From positions 1 through 64,000 of the forward strand of contig JAFDZV010000035.1 of the NCBI GenBank assembly GCA_018266795.1: 64,000 bases of DNA, given 5' to 3'. The DNA is from Bacteroidota bacterium (GTDB lineage: Bacteria; Bacteroidota; Ignavibacteria; OLB7). Of the stretch, positions 56,878 to 64,000 are shown one piece after another (position 1 is the first letter of the stretch; every line of letters starts with the position of its first letter). The position numbers and the translations under genes were made by a program. A model generated the notes under the pieces. It had not been told where the DNA came from and made no database searches. It saw only the letters and a list, made by a program, of their open reading frames with translations.

Positions 56878-56984
56878 CACTGCAATCATCTCTTACTTTT
56901 TCCGTCACTGAGTGCGCATCAACTTTGTGATGCCGGCGCGAAACAGCGCCGGTTTGTACGTGCAGAACTACTCTGGAGTGGCCC

Positions 56985-57377
56985 ATGGATCGCTTCATGT
57001 TCAAGTCCAAGATTCATCGTGCAACTGTCACGCAGGCGGAGCTTTATTATGAGGGAAGCCTCACGGTGGACTCCAGTCTGCTGGAGGCGGCCGATCTGCT
57101 GGAGTACGAGAAGGTCTCCGTGGTCAACGTCAACAACGGCGAGCGGTTCGAGACCTATCTGATTGCCGGTGAACCGGACAGCGGTGTTATCTGCCTGAAC
57201 GGCGCCGCCGCGCGCCGCGGGGCCGTGGGGGATGAGATCATCATCATCAGCTATGCCGCCATGGGGGAGGAGGAAGCTCGCACGCACAGGCCGCGGGTGG
57301 TGCTGGTGGATCGGAGAAATCGGATTCTCTCGGTCACGAACAGCCAGACGGCCGGAAAGGAATTCATCAACGTCTAG
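56985..57377 (+). CDS. panD: Aspartate 1-decarboxylase precursor
   Basis: 130 aa. The self-cleavage Gly24-Ser25 lies in YYEGSLTVD, giving the pyruvoyl enzyme that makes beta-alanine. [20 protein letters not shown] is the conserved end region. The ATG at 56985 gives Ser25, as in other PanD; a second ATG (56997) would shift it. Terminator at 57409. Confidence 0.96.
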   Translation: MDRFMFKSKIHRATVTQAELYYEGSLTVDSSLLEAADLLEYEKVSVVNVNNGERFETYLIAGEPDSGVICLNGAAARRGAVGDEIIIISYAAMGEEEARTHRPRVVLVDRRNRILSVTNSQTAGKEFINV

Positions 57378-57408
57378 CCGTCGATCGGCCGGAGATGTTG
57401 TTTGCAAG

Positions 57409-57437
57409 GGTCCGGAACGCTATCGTTGCCGGACCCG
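57409..57437 (+). terminator. Hairpin after panD
   Basis: GGGTCCGG and CCGGACCC form an 8-bp perfect stem around a 13-nt loop, 32 bp past the stop codon. Confidence 0.6.
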
Positions 57438-57623
57438 CTTGTTATCCGTCCATCGCGATCGCAATCCGTATGGCGAGGCGCCCCGTGCGGGAGGGCTGCC
57501 GTCGTCATGCACATGGTCCCGGCCTGCCGGGTTCGACAACGGGCCGGACTCTTCTGCCGGCACACTTTTCTGCGCTCGATGCAGGGCGCCGCAGGGCTTG
57601 CAGGCCACATAACCGAGGTACAC

Positions 57624-58517
57624 ATGATTCGCAGAATCCTACCCCTTGTAGCGGCAGCGTTCGTTACGATCATCCTTGCCGGCTGTCTGGACGCCGATGA
57701 AACGTTCGTCATCAACCCGGACGGAAGCGGCAAGGTCAGTGTGGAGAGTACTGTAGAGCAGATGGATATGGGATTCTCCGATGACAGCAAGAAGGTCTCC
57801 GCCAAGGAGGCCGTCAACAAGTTCGTTGCGGAGACGATCAACGGAAGCTCGGGCGTCGAGGTCTGGAAGGATGTCGTCTGCAAGCGTCTGGCCGACGGCA
57901 AGATGTATTTCAAGGGCACCGCCTACTTCAAGGATATCGCCGAGGTGGACCTGAAGAACGTCTCCACGTCGCGCTTCGGCGTGGAGCGCTCTGCGGGCGG
58001 CGACGTCACGTACTATCTGGGTGGCGATCCCGGTGCGAAGAGCGAGAGCGACGAGACGAAGGCTCCGGTACAGATGACCGACGAGGAGCTGAACGCCAAG
58101 GCGGACTCGATGAAGCAGAACACGGAGATGGGTCTCTCGATGATGCGGCCGTTCTTCAACGGCATGCGCGTTCATACCGTGCTCCGCTCCGCCGGCACGT
58201 TCAAGAGCGCCGCGGGATTCGACCATGCTCCGGACGGCAGCACGAGCATCCTGTTCAGCGGCCAGAAGATGATGAGCCTCGTGGATTCCCTCACCGGCCT
58301 TCCGAACTACTGGAAGGACGCGGTGCGCGCCGAGGCCTCGGGGCAGACGGACGCGCGTAATCAGGAGATGAAGAAGATGATGTTCGGTACGGACAAGCCG
58401 GGCGCCACGTATCAGGTCGAGGGGGCGAAGCCGCTCTTCGACTATGCCTCGGAGGTTCGCGCCGCGCGCAAGGGATATGCCGCGCTCCTGAAGAAGTTCG
58501 CCGTGAAGGAGAAGTGA
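57624..58517 (+). CDS. Lipoprotein of unknown function
   Basis: 297 aa. Lipobox LAGC near residue 21, then DADETFVINPDGSGKVSVE, a strand pattern also seen in LppM-like (DUF3153) proteins; this is a weak likeness. The rest is soluble and Lys/Met-rich with no motif. The ATG at 57624 has GAGGT 5 nt before it. Confidence 0.75.
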   Translation: MIRRILPLVAAAFVTIILAGCLDADETFVINPDGSGKVSVESTVEQMDMGFSDDSKKVSAKEAVNKFVAETINGSSGVEVWKDVVCKRLADGKMYFKGTAYFKDIAEVDLKNVSTSRFGVERSAGGDVTYYLGGDPGAKSESDETKAPVQMTDEELNAKADSMKQNTEMGLSMMRPFFNGMRVHTVLRSAGTFKSAAGFDHAPDGSTSILFSGQKMMSLVDSLTGLPNYWKDAVRAEASGQTDARNQEMKKMMFGTDKPGATYQVEGAKPLFDYASEVRAARKGYAALLKKFAVKEK

Positions 58518-58698
58518 TGCCGGCGGGAAGCCGCGCTTCGCACGCTTCGGTCGATATTCGTGAATCGAAGCGTGGCCTGGTGGATGCCGGGGCTCTGTTC
58601 CAATGGCCGGACGCCCCGCCAGCGTATCGCACTGCGATACTGTTCCTCAACGGCGTGTCGGGCCCGAGTTGTACTTCGGCCCCTTCCTCCGGAGTGAG

Positions 58699-58738
58699 AT
58701 CGCGGAGTACACTCCGCGATAATGGTACACTCCGCGAT
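58699..58738 (+). promoter_or_regulatory. Palindrome plus direct half-site before the nucleotidyltransferase gene
   Basis: ATCGCGGAGT AC ACTCCGCGAT is a perfect 22-bp palindrome. Eight bases later ACTCCGCGAT repeats. It ends about 60 bp before the ATG. Three half-sites in this layout suit an operator, but a repeat element or a hairpin is possible. Confidence 0.45.
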
Positions 58739-58799
58739 AACGCAGCTGGAAGTATCAAGGATCAATCCTCTCTGAACGTAGTAGTACCCGCTATCGCAT

Positions 58800-59567
58800 A
58801 TGAGTGAAGCTCGTCCGCTTGCAGCCGTGATCATGGCCGCCGGCAAAGGGACACGGATGAACAATCCGGCCATGGCGAAGGTGATGTTTCCGATCGGTGG
58901 CGTGCCGATGATCGATCACGTGGTGGCCCGCGCATTGGAGCAGGGAGCCGGGCTGGTGATCGTGGTGATCGGACACAATCGCGAGGCCGTGCGTGCGCAT
59001 CTGGTTCGGACGTTCGGAGATGCGGTTGCGTTTGCCGAACAGACCGAACAGCTCGGCACCGGGCATGCCGTGATGCAGGCCGTTCCTGCTCTCGAGGGAT
59101 TCCAGGGGGATGTGCTGGTGCTCTCCGGCGACGTCCCTCTTCTCGGCTCAGGGACGCTCTCCGGATTGCGGAGCGAGCATGCGAGAAGCGGGGCCGTAGC
59201 CACCGTGCTCACGGTGATCGCTCCGGATCCCAGCGGCTACGGCCGCATTATCCGCAACGACCGTGGTATGGTGGAGCGGATCGTCGAGCATCGCGACGCG
59301 ACGGATGAGGAGCGTGCCGTGGCCGAGATCAATTCCGGCATCTACATCTTCCGCTCGGCGGATCTGCTGGAGGCGCTCGCGCATCTCGGGAACGACAACG
59401 CTCAGCACGAGTATTACCTCACCGATGTCTTCGGATGGTTCCGCGACCGTCATTGCGCGGTTGCTGCGTTTGCAACGAACGACTTCAGCGAGGTGCAGGG
59501 AATCAACACGGTGGAACAGCTTGCCCGGGTGGACCTCGCGTTCGCCGCGCGCAACCCGGCTCACTGA
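58800..59567 (+). CDS. GlmU N-terminal-like nucleotidyltransferase
   Basis: 255 aa. AAVIMAAGKGTRMNNPAMAK, GTGHAVMQAVPAL, SGDVPLLGSGT and EINSGIYIF give a sugar-1-phosphate nucleotidyltransferase of the GlmU uridylyltransferase type. The left-handed beta-helix acetyltransferase half of GlmU is absent. It may pair with a separate acetyltransferase or use another sugar. The start is the ATG at 58800. Confidence 0.86.
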   Translation: MSEARPLAAVIMAAGKGTRMNNPAMAKVMFPIGGVPMIDHVVARALEQGAGLVIVVIGHNREAVRAHLVRTFGDAVAFAEQTEQLGTGHAVMQAVPALEGFQGDVLVLSGDVPLLGSGTLSGLRSEHARSGAVATVLTVIAPDPSGYGRIIRNDRGMVERIVEHRDATDEERAVAEINSGIYIFRSADLLEALAHLGNDNAQHEYYLTDVFGWFRDRHCAVAAFATNDFSEVQGINTVEQLARVDLAFAARNPAH

Positions 59568-59722
59568 CCGTTCCGTGCAAGGCGCTGCGCGTGCGGCGGC
59601 AGCCCGTTTCTCCAGCAACGATCATGGTCCGGCCCCGATGAGCGTATCGAGACCGGCATCACAGGAATCATGCCCTTGCAATGCCCGGCAGCGGCGCGGC
59701 GAGGGGAATTTGTCGAAGCATC

Positions 59723-60121
59723 ATGAAGATCTCCCATATCGGCATAGCCGTTGCCTCTCTCGAGAACGCGATCCAGACGTATGCGGCATTGTTCGGCAAC
59801 GACAATCCCCATCGCGAGCGGGTTGATGGGCAGCGCGTGGATGTTGCATCGTTTCCGGTGGGAGACGCCGTGGTGGAGCTTACGGCGGCTACGGACGAGA
59901 CGTCGCCCATCGCCCGGTTCATCGCCAAACGCGGCGAGGGGATTCATCATGTGGCAATGGAGGTGGAGGATATCGAGGCGGAGCTGGCGCGCCTGAAGGC
60001 CGCGGGCGTTCGTCTGATCAACGAAACGCCCACGGAAGGAGCGCACGACATGCTGGTGGCATTCCTTCATCCGTCGAGCTTCAACGGCGTGCTCGTGGAA
60101 CTCTGCCAGAAGAAGTCGTAG
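59723..60121 (+). CDS. mce: Methylmalonyl-CoA epimerase
   Basis: 132 aa. A VOC fold with HIGIAVASLENA, IHHVAMEVEDIEAELARL and LVELCQKK. It interconverts R- and S-methylmalonyl-CoA in propionate or succinate metabolism. The ATG at 59723 starts MKISHIGIAV; the open frame from 59681 is not supported. Metal ligands His5, His74-region and Glu near the end are visible. Confidence 0.92.
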   Translation: MKISHIGIAVASLENAIQTYAALFGNDNPHRERVDGQRVDVASFPVGDAVVELTAATDETSPIARFIAKRGEGIHHVAMEVEDIEAELARLKAAGVRLINETPTEGAHDMLVAFLHPSSFNGVLVELCQKKS

Positions 60122-60154
60122 GCATCGCACCCTCTCCCCGCAGGCACCGTTCGG

Positions 60155-60185
60155 TTTGATGCCCGGTGGGCGGTTTGTATACTTG
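60155..60185 (+). promoter_or_regulatory. Promoter TTTG-N19-TATACTTG
   Basis: TTTG at 60155-60158 and TATACTTG at 60178-60185 are separated by 19 bp, close to the Bacteroidota -33/-7 pattern. The ATG of the next gene is 28 bp further. Confidence 0.6.
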
Positions 60186-60212
60186 GCAATTCGTTCTCTC
60201 CTGCGCCCATCG

Positions 60213-60557
60213 ATGAGCACGCATCGCGGGTGTACTCACTTACAGCTTCCATCGGAAACAGACGGCGCTTCACAGGCCGCAGGCCTTGCGGCGCAGGCTG
60301 TTGTGGGAGCCATTACCGTAGGATCGTTCGTGGCAAAGCAGAAACCGAGTCCGGCAACCGCCTTTCTGTTGATCGCAATCTTCAATCTGATCGGCGCCGT
60401 CGCCTTCTTCATCCTCTACTTCGCAGATGTCTCCGCCGGAGGCAGGCGAAGCTATCTCTACCTGGTTATCGGCGGCATCTTCGCAGTGCTGGGTGTGGTC
60501 TCCTACCTGCTCTATCCCGTCTTCAAGAAGCGCCTGGATCGCCTCCGCCAGCCGTAG
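60213..60557 (+). CDS. Two-helix membrane protein of unknown function
   Basis: 114 aa. A polar N-terminal third is followed by two hydrophobic segments (TAFLLIAIFNLIGAVAFFIL and YLYLVIGGIFAVLGVVSYLL) and a short basic tail. It sits directly before nuoJ and is probably cotranscribed from the 60155 promoter. I do not recognise the family. ATG at 60213 is chosen from promoter distance. Confidence 0.65.
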   Translation: MSTHRGCTHLQLPSETDGASQAAGLAAQAVVGAITVGSFVAKQKPSPATAFLLIAIFNLIGAVAFFILYFADVSAGGRRSYLYLVIGGIFAVLGVVSYLLYPVFKKRLDRLRQP

Positions 60558-60614
60558 CCGCGGCCGTTGGCACCGTGCCGTACGTTCCGGTACAACCCCT
60601 TGTGCAGCATCTTC

Positions 60615-61115
60615 ATGTCCGACATCGCCTTCTATATCGTGGCCCTGCTCGGAATTGCGGCGGCAACCGCCGCGGTGGTTATGCGCGCAGCATTGCGGGC
60701 GGCCGTTGCCCTCGCCGTCAGCCTCTGCTGCGTGGCCGGCCTGTTCATGCTTCTGGGGGGGGAGATCGTCGCGGTGGTGCTGATTGCATGCATCTGCCTC
60801 GGGCTGTTCATGCTCCGGCGTTCTGCGGTGCGGGCTCCGGAGATTGCACCGCAGGCCGGGGAGTCCGGAACCGCACGCCGCTTTCCGGCGATGCTTGCCG
60901 CCGTTGCAATCGGCGCGATCCTCATCACCGTTGCCTGGACAACGCCGGTCTGGCGCGATGCCGTTCCCGCAACGATCGCCGGGGCGGGAACGCCCGGGAC
61001 GATCGGCACGATGCTGGCCGGCGACGATATCCTTCTGCTGTTGATCGCGCTTCTGGCGGTTCCGGTTGCGATTGCCGGCGCCATGCTTCTTCCATGGAGG
61101 AAGGGAGGGAAATGA
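60615..61115 (+). CDS. nuoJ: NADH-quinone oxidoreductase subunit J
   Basis: 166 aa with five hydrophobic segments. FYIVALLGIAAATAAVVMRA and LCCVAGLFMLLGGEIVAVVL follow the NuoJ pattern, including the conserved Gly-Glu in the third helix. It belongs to the membrane arm of complex I. nuoK, which normally follows directly, is 1.4 kb away beyond a lipoprotein gene. nuoA-I are not in the window. Confidence 0.85.
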   Translation: MSDIAFYIVALLGIAAATAAVVMRAALRAAVALAVSLCCVAGLFMLLGGEIVAVVLIACICLGLFMLRRSAVRAPEIAPQAGESGTARRFPAMLAAVAIGAILITVAWTTPVWRDAVPATIAGAGTPGTIGTMLAGDDILLLLIALLAVPVAIAGAMLLPWRKGGK

Positions 61116-61327
61116 AGTGCGGCGATGGCGGCCCGTGCCATGGTTCCCGGCGGATGGGCCGCAACCAAATGCATGTAGTGCGGAAAATGTATGGCGCGGC
61201 ACATCGGAAACGTTTATAATCGCCCTGCCATCGGATGCATCGCGCCGCTGTGACCGGCGCGATCGAGAAAAAAACTACCGGCGCGCTTTCGTTCATCATT
61301 CATGGGCGCATTGCCCAGTTATCTCCT

Positions 61328-62350
61328 ATGAACATCAGATCATCGGTTGCGACGATCGTGGCGCTCTGTGCACTGGTCGTTGCCTCGTGCCGTGACAATC
61401 CGGTTCACCACGACACTGCATCGATTACCGGGCATGTAACCGACGCCGTAACCGGCGCGCCTGTTGCGTCGGCCAACGTACAGCTCGATGGCGCCGCACC
61501 CGGCGTCACGACGGACTCACACGGCGCTTATACCATCACCCCGGTCTCCGCAGGCACACACACGGTGACCGCCTCGCATGCCGGATACAGCCCGGCCTCG
61601 GGAACGACAACGGTTGCAGCGGGAGGGAGCAGCACGCTGGACCTTGTGCTGCATCCCGAATCGGATGGTGGACGCGGCAACGTGCTCCCGTTCGACGGCG
61701 GCGATGACTACGGTCTGTTGAACAGTATGCAGTCGCTGAATCTGGGAAGCGGCTCCATTACCGTCGAAGGGTGGGTGCGTCCGGAATCGTTCGGCAGTTG
61801 GAACTGGCTTCTTTCCAAGGCCACGTCCAATTACGCCGTGGAGTTCATCTTCGGCATCGACAGATCCCGCCTCTCCTTCAATGTGAACGGCCAGAACGAG
61901 ACCGACAAGTTCTACACGGTATTCGGCCGCACCACGCTTGCAACGGGATCGTGGTTTCACATGGCCGCCGTCTACGACCGGACCGCCGGAACGGTACGCG
62001 TCTATCTCAACGGCGTGCTCGACGGTGAACGCACCATCGGCAGCGTGACGCCGGTATCGACGGAGAGCCCGGTATTCATGGGCGCGCGCGAGTACTTCGG
62101 TACGCGCACTCCTGCGGAGTACTTCCATGGTGCGATCGCCGACGTCCGGCTCTGGAACGTTGCGCGCACGCAGGCGCAGATTGCCGGTGCGATGCACACG
62201 CGGCTGCATGGCGACGAAGGCGGCCTGGTTGCCTATTGGAAGCTCGATGAAGGAGGCGGCAGCCTGGGGCACGATGCAACGGGACATGGACTGGATATGC
62301 CGCTCTTCGGCTCGCCGATATGGGGCACGGCGGATCTTCCGGTTCATTGA
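61328..62350 (+). CDS. LamG-domain lipoprotein between nuoJ and nuoK
   Basis: 340 aa. Lipobox VASC near residue 21. Residues about 30-110 are a carboxypeptidase-regulatory-like repeat (SITGHVTDAVTGAPVASANV). Then comes a LamG/concanavalin-like domain (LPFDGGDDYGLLNS, GSITVEGWVRPES, WFHMAAVYDRTAGTVRVYLN, AIADVRLWNVARTQAQI). Such domains bind carbohydrates or proteins on the outside. It has its own T-tract terminator (62383-62430), and its role bears no relation to complex I, so it appears inserted into the operon. Confidence 0.88.
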   Translation: MNIRSSVATIVALCALVVASCRDNPVHHDTASITGHVTDAVTGAPVASANVQLDGAAPGVTTDSHGAYTITPVSAGTHTVTASHAGYSPASGTTTVAAGGSSTLDLVLHPESDGGRGNVLPFDGGDDYGLLNSMQSLNLGSGSITVEGWVRPESFGSWNWLLSKATSNYAVEFIFGIDRSRLSFNVNGQNETDKFYTVFGRTTLATGSWFHMAAVYDRTAGTVRVYLNGVLDGERTIGSVTPVSTESPVFMGAREYFGTRTPAEYFHGAIADVRLWNVARTQAQIAGAMHTRLHGDEGGLVAYWKLDEGGGSLGHDATGHGLDMPLFGSPIWGTADLPVH

Positions 62351-62382
62351 GGCCCGCATCGGGACATCATTCTGGAAATATG

Positions 62383-62430
62383 GAGGCTGCGCCACGACGA
62401 AGCGATTCGTTGCGGCGCAGCCTCGTTTTT
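62383..62430 (+). terminator. Intrinsic terminator with T-tract after the LamG gene
   Basis: GAGGCTGCGCC and GGCGCAGCCTC form a perfect 11-bp stem around 20 nt, followed by G and TTTTT. It is the only hairpin with a clear T-tract that I saw in the window. Confidence 0.8.
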
Positions 62431-62520
62431 AACACATCCGGCGTCACGAGCGATGGTGTATATTCCGGCCGGCAGAACGGGTGCTGCCGGCCCAACGTTC
62501 ATCTATCGATCTGCATCGCG

Positions 62521-62850
62521 ATGTCGCTGACACCAGTAGGGCTGCCGCACTTCCTCACGGTTGCGGCCATTCTCTTCTCGCTCGGCATCTACGCCGTGAT
62601 TGCGCGGCGCAGCGGGCTGATGGTGCTTGCAGGCATTCAACTGCTTCTCGCCTCCGCCGGTGTCAACTTCGTTGCGTTCTCGCGCTACAGTACGGGCGAT
62701 CTTGCGCGAGCAATGACCGGTCATGTCGCCGTGATCATCGTGGCGATCCTTGCGGTGGCCCAGGCGATCGTTGCGGCGGCCATTGTCCGCAACCTCTACG
62801 GCCGCTTCTCCACGGTGAACGTGGATGAGGCGGACATCCTTCGGGACTAG
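62521..62850 (+). CDS. nuoK: NADH-quinone oxidoreductase subunit K
   Basis: 109 aa with three helices. HFLTVAAILFSLGIYAVIAR, GLMVLAGIQLLLASAGVNFV and VAVIIVAILAVAQAIVAAAI are the NuoK pattern, with the membrane glutamine/asparagine-rich turn before the third helix. Usually a glutamate is in helix 2; here GIQLLLASAGVN replaces the common GxELxxNAxN, so the key helix-2 glutamate is a Gln. The gene starts after a T-tract terminator; TATATTCC at 62459-62466 is a weak -7 candidate. Confidence 0.85.
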   Translation: MSLTPVGLPHFLTVAAILFSLGIYAVIARRSGLMVLAGIQLLLASAGVNFVAFSRYSTGDLARAMTGHVAVIIVAILAVAQAIVAAAIVRNLYGRFSTVNVDEADILRD

Positions 62851-63253
62851 ACTCCGTCCGCCAAGTCATTATCGTGCAGCGCCCTGATGAAGGCGGCGGA
62901 TGGTTGCCGCCACTGACGATGGCGGGTATGCCACGGATGTGAACGTCCGGCAATAGTCGTTGCAGGAGACGGCCGCGGAGCGGATGCCGACGCGGCGGCC
63001 TGTACCGGCCGGCCTCACCGTCCACTCCGCGGAACGATGCGCCGTGCGGGAGAGATGGCCTTCGCCGCCGCTTCGCGGTGCCGCCGCTTCGCGGTGCCGC
63101 CGCTTCGCTGCGCGAAGACTACGGGTGGTTATCGCAGAGGAATGCCCTGACGCAATCGGGGTTGATGTTCTCGAGCCGACTCCCGTGAAGAATTCAGATA
63201 CAGCCCCGGCCGGTCGTTGAACAACATCATCCGGTGCGCTGCTGCCTCCAATC
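62851..63253. other. nuoK-nuoL spacer with degraded repeat
   Basis: 403 bp, unusual for a nuo operon. It contains GCCGCCGCTTCGCGGT repeated 2.6 times (63064-63108) and a stretch similar to the end of the 230-bp element. Confidence 0.5.
63040..63160 (+). repeat. Degraded copy C of the 230-bp element, with 16-nt expansion
   Basis: GAGATGGCC, CCGCTTCGC, GCGAAGACTACGGGTGG and ATCG follow in the same order as in copies A and B, with a 16-nt unit amplified inside. The likeness is partial. Confidence 0.4.
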
Positions 63254-64000
63254 ATGACCGAGCTCGATCCAGCACTGCAACTCACACTTCTGTTGCTAGC
63301 GTTGCCGCTTGCCGCGTTTCTCTGCAACATCCTGATCGGTCTGGGCCGGCGCGGAACGGGAGAGGAGGAACGGGGTGGTGCGGGCGCAGAGTGGTGGATA
63401 GGTACCGTGCTCGGCTTCGCCATGCTGGCAACGGCAGCCGTCGCGGCGGCGATGGTCCTTTCCAGACCGGAGACCCCGCTGGAGCCGTCGTACTACCCGA
63501 AGGCGCAGGCATTTTTTACGCTCGTCGACCGTGGCGGCGGCATCGCGTCCGGCAGCATTTCCGTGGGCATCGTTGCCGGAAACACCTCATCGCTCCTGTT
63601 GATTCTGGTTGCGCTCATCGGGCTCTGTTCGCATCTCGCCGCTGCTGATGACAGCAGGCGTTGCACGCCACGTACATCGGTCGTCTTCGCGAGCCCTGAC
63701 GACGGCGAGGACGGAGGAGTGGCGCGGCGATCTGTTCCGCTCAACGTGCCTGACCATACCGGCCATGTGAGGCTGTCCCACGGAGATGGCCACGGCTTCG
63801 CTATGCGAAGCCTCGCGAAGGCCACAGGTGGATCCTTGCCGAAGGATGCCGCGCCGAACACCTCGATCCATCGGGGGCATCGTCGAGGTGGGGGGGCGTG
63901 CGAGGATGCCGGCTCCATGCGTACCGGCCGGGTCTTCAGCCGGGCGGGAAACGCGCTTCTTACGTTTGCCGCCGCCGGTGTCATCGTCTCCGGTGATCTT
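63254..64000 (+). CDS. nuoL: NADH-quinone oxidoreductase subunit L with in-frame repeat insert, 3'-truncated
   Basis: 249 codons are visible and the frame is open at the window edge. Residues 1-30 and 50-70 are hydrophobic helices, and IVAGNTSSLLLILVALIGLCSHLAA (positions about 106-130) is the next helix of NuoL. After it, in place of the short loop, come about 80 residues encoded by the palindrome-rich element (63643-63874), rich in Arg/Gly/His/Ser. Then RTGRVFSRAGNALLTFAAAG resumes like the NuoL RFFAYLNLF region. The frame survives, so the gene may still be functional, with an extra loop. Confidence 0.75.
   Translation, partial: MTELDPALQLTLLLLALPLAAFLCNILIGLGRRGTGEEERGGAGAEWWIGTVLGFAMLATAAVAAAMVLSRPETPLEPSYYPKAQAFFTLVDRGGGIASGSISVGIVAGNTSSLLLILVALIGLCSHLAAADDSRRCTPRTSVVFASPDDGEDGGVARRSVPLNVPDHTGHVRLSHGDGHGFAMRSLAKATGGSLPKDAAPNTSIHRGHRRGGGACEDAGSMRTGRVFSRAGNALLTFAAAGVIVSGDL
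63643..63874 (+). repeat. Palindrome-rich repeat, copy B (inside nuoL)
   Basis: Aligns with the minus strand of 45114-45346 across its length, including GTACATCG, GTCTTCGCGAGCC, GGCGATCT, CCGCTCAACGT, ACCATACC, GGTGGATC and CGATCCATC in the same order. Nested inverted pairs as in copy A. It contains no stop codon in the nuoL frame. Confidence 0.82.

Larger units (their letters stand above)
56474..56984. other. Gene-free panC-panD spacer with direct repeats
   Basis: 511 bp. Two identical 28-nt copies (56519-56546 and 56800-56827), a second similar pair (GACAATGAAGG/GACAACGAAGG regions near 56562 and 56750), hairpin GCTCCC/GGGAGC near 56695, and the promoter at 56870. Confidence 0.5.

Overview
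The window looks like chromosomal DNA of a GC-rich (about 60% by eye) member of the Fibrobacterota-Chlorobiota-Bacteroidota group. Candidatus Kapabacteria or a related Chlorobiota/Ignavibacteria lineage fits best, by inference only. Three things point there. First, type IX secretion (T9SS) parts are present: a PorX-type receiver-PglZ regulator, a PorV/PorQ-like barrel, and secreted proteins with T9SS-like C-terminal domains. Second, Bacteroidota-type -7 promoter elements (TAnnTTTG) sit in front of many genes. Third, there are many secreted proteins and lipoproteins typical of the group. No rRNA, tRNA or CRISPR array was seen.

Layout. 0-8.6 kb (+): a truncated collagen-like protein, a membrane metallophosphoesterase, a secreted M28 peptidase, two secreted proteins of unknown role, a secreted Xaa-Pro peptidase and a YacP-like NYN protein. 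8.7-11.8 kb (-): a small regulatory island with three relatives of an IS630-type helix-turn-helix protein (one fused to a LuxR-type HTH, one stand-alone, one only 51 aa) around a secreted protein. 11.8-13.0 kb: no gene. 13-21 kb (-): an Ig-like lipoprotein, EttA, TrmO, a Tat-type solute-binding protein and RecA. 21.3-22.5 kb (+): a methyltransferase. 22.6-28.7 kb (-): a likely operon recR, methyltransferase, two related lipoproteins, heparinase II/III-like protein, flippase. 28.9-30.1 kb (+): a capsule-type nucleotidyltransferase. 30.1-37.7 kb (-): DUF2809 protein, a 1207-aa M16 peptidase, a cysteine-rich CWC protein with an alanine/aspartate repeat, and two OmpA-family proteins. 38.5-49.9 kb: an NAD-dependent epimerase (+), then on the minus strand an ankyrin protein, polyprenyl synthase, TatC with a long repeat-bearing N-terminus, GlyA, RpiB, the PorV-like barrel and two T9SS-type secreted proteins. 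50.3-64 kb (+): PorX, TsaE, TsaB, AccD, arginase, PanC, PanD, a lipoprotein, a GlmU-N-like nucleotidyltransferase, methylmalonyl-CoA epimerase, then complex I genes nuoJ, nuoK and nuoL, with a LamG lipoprotein between nuoJ and nuoK.

The most unusual signal is a palindrome-rich repeat of about 230 bp. One copy is intergenic (about 45.11-45.35 kb, minus orientation). The other (about 63.64-63.87 kb) lies inside nuoL without breaking the reading frame, adding about 80 residues in a loop. This recalls the palindromic elements found inside rickettsial genes. A degraded third copy lies just upstream of nuoL. Other intergenic repeat families are elements bounded by AGTTCC/GGAACT arms, and word-like low-complexity arrays between genes.

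Start sites were chosen from signal peptides, family lengths and Shine-Dalgarno matches. Many genes lack a strong Shine-Dalgarno, as is usual in this group. Functions rest on motif recognition by eye; no database search was run.
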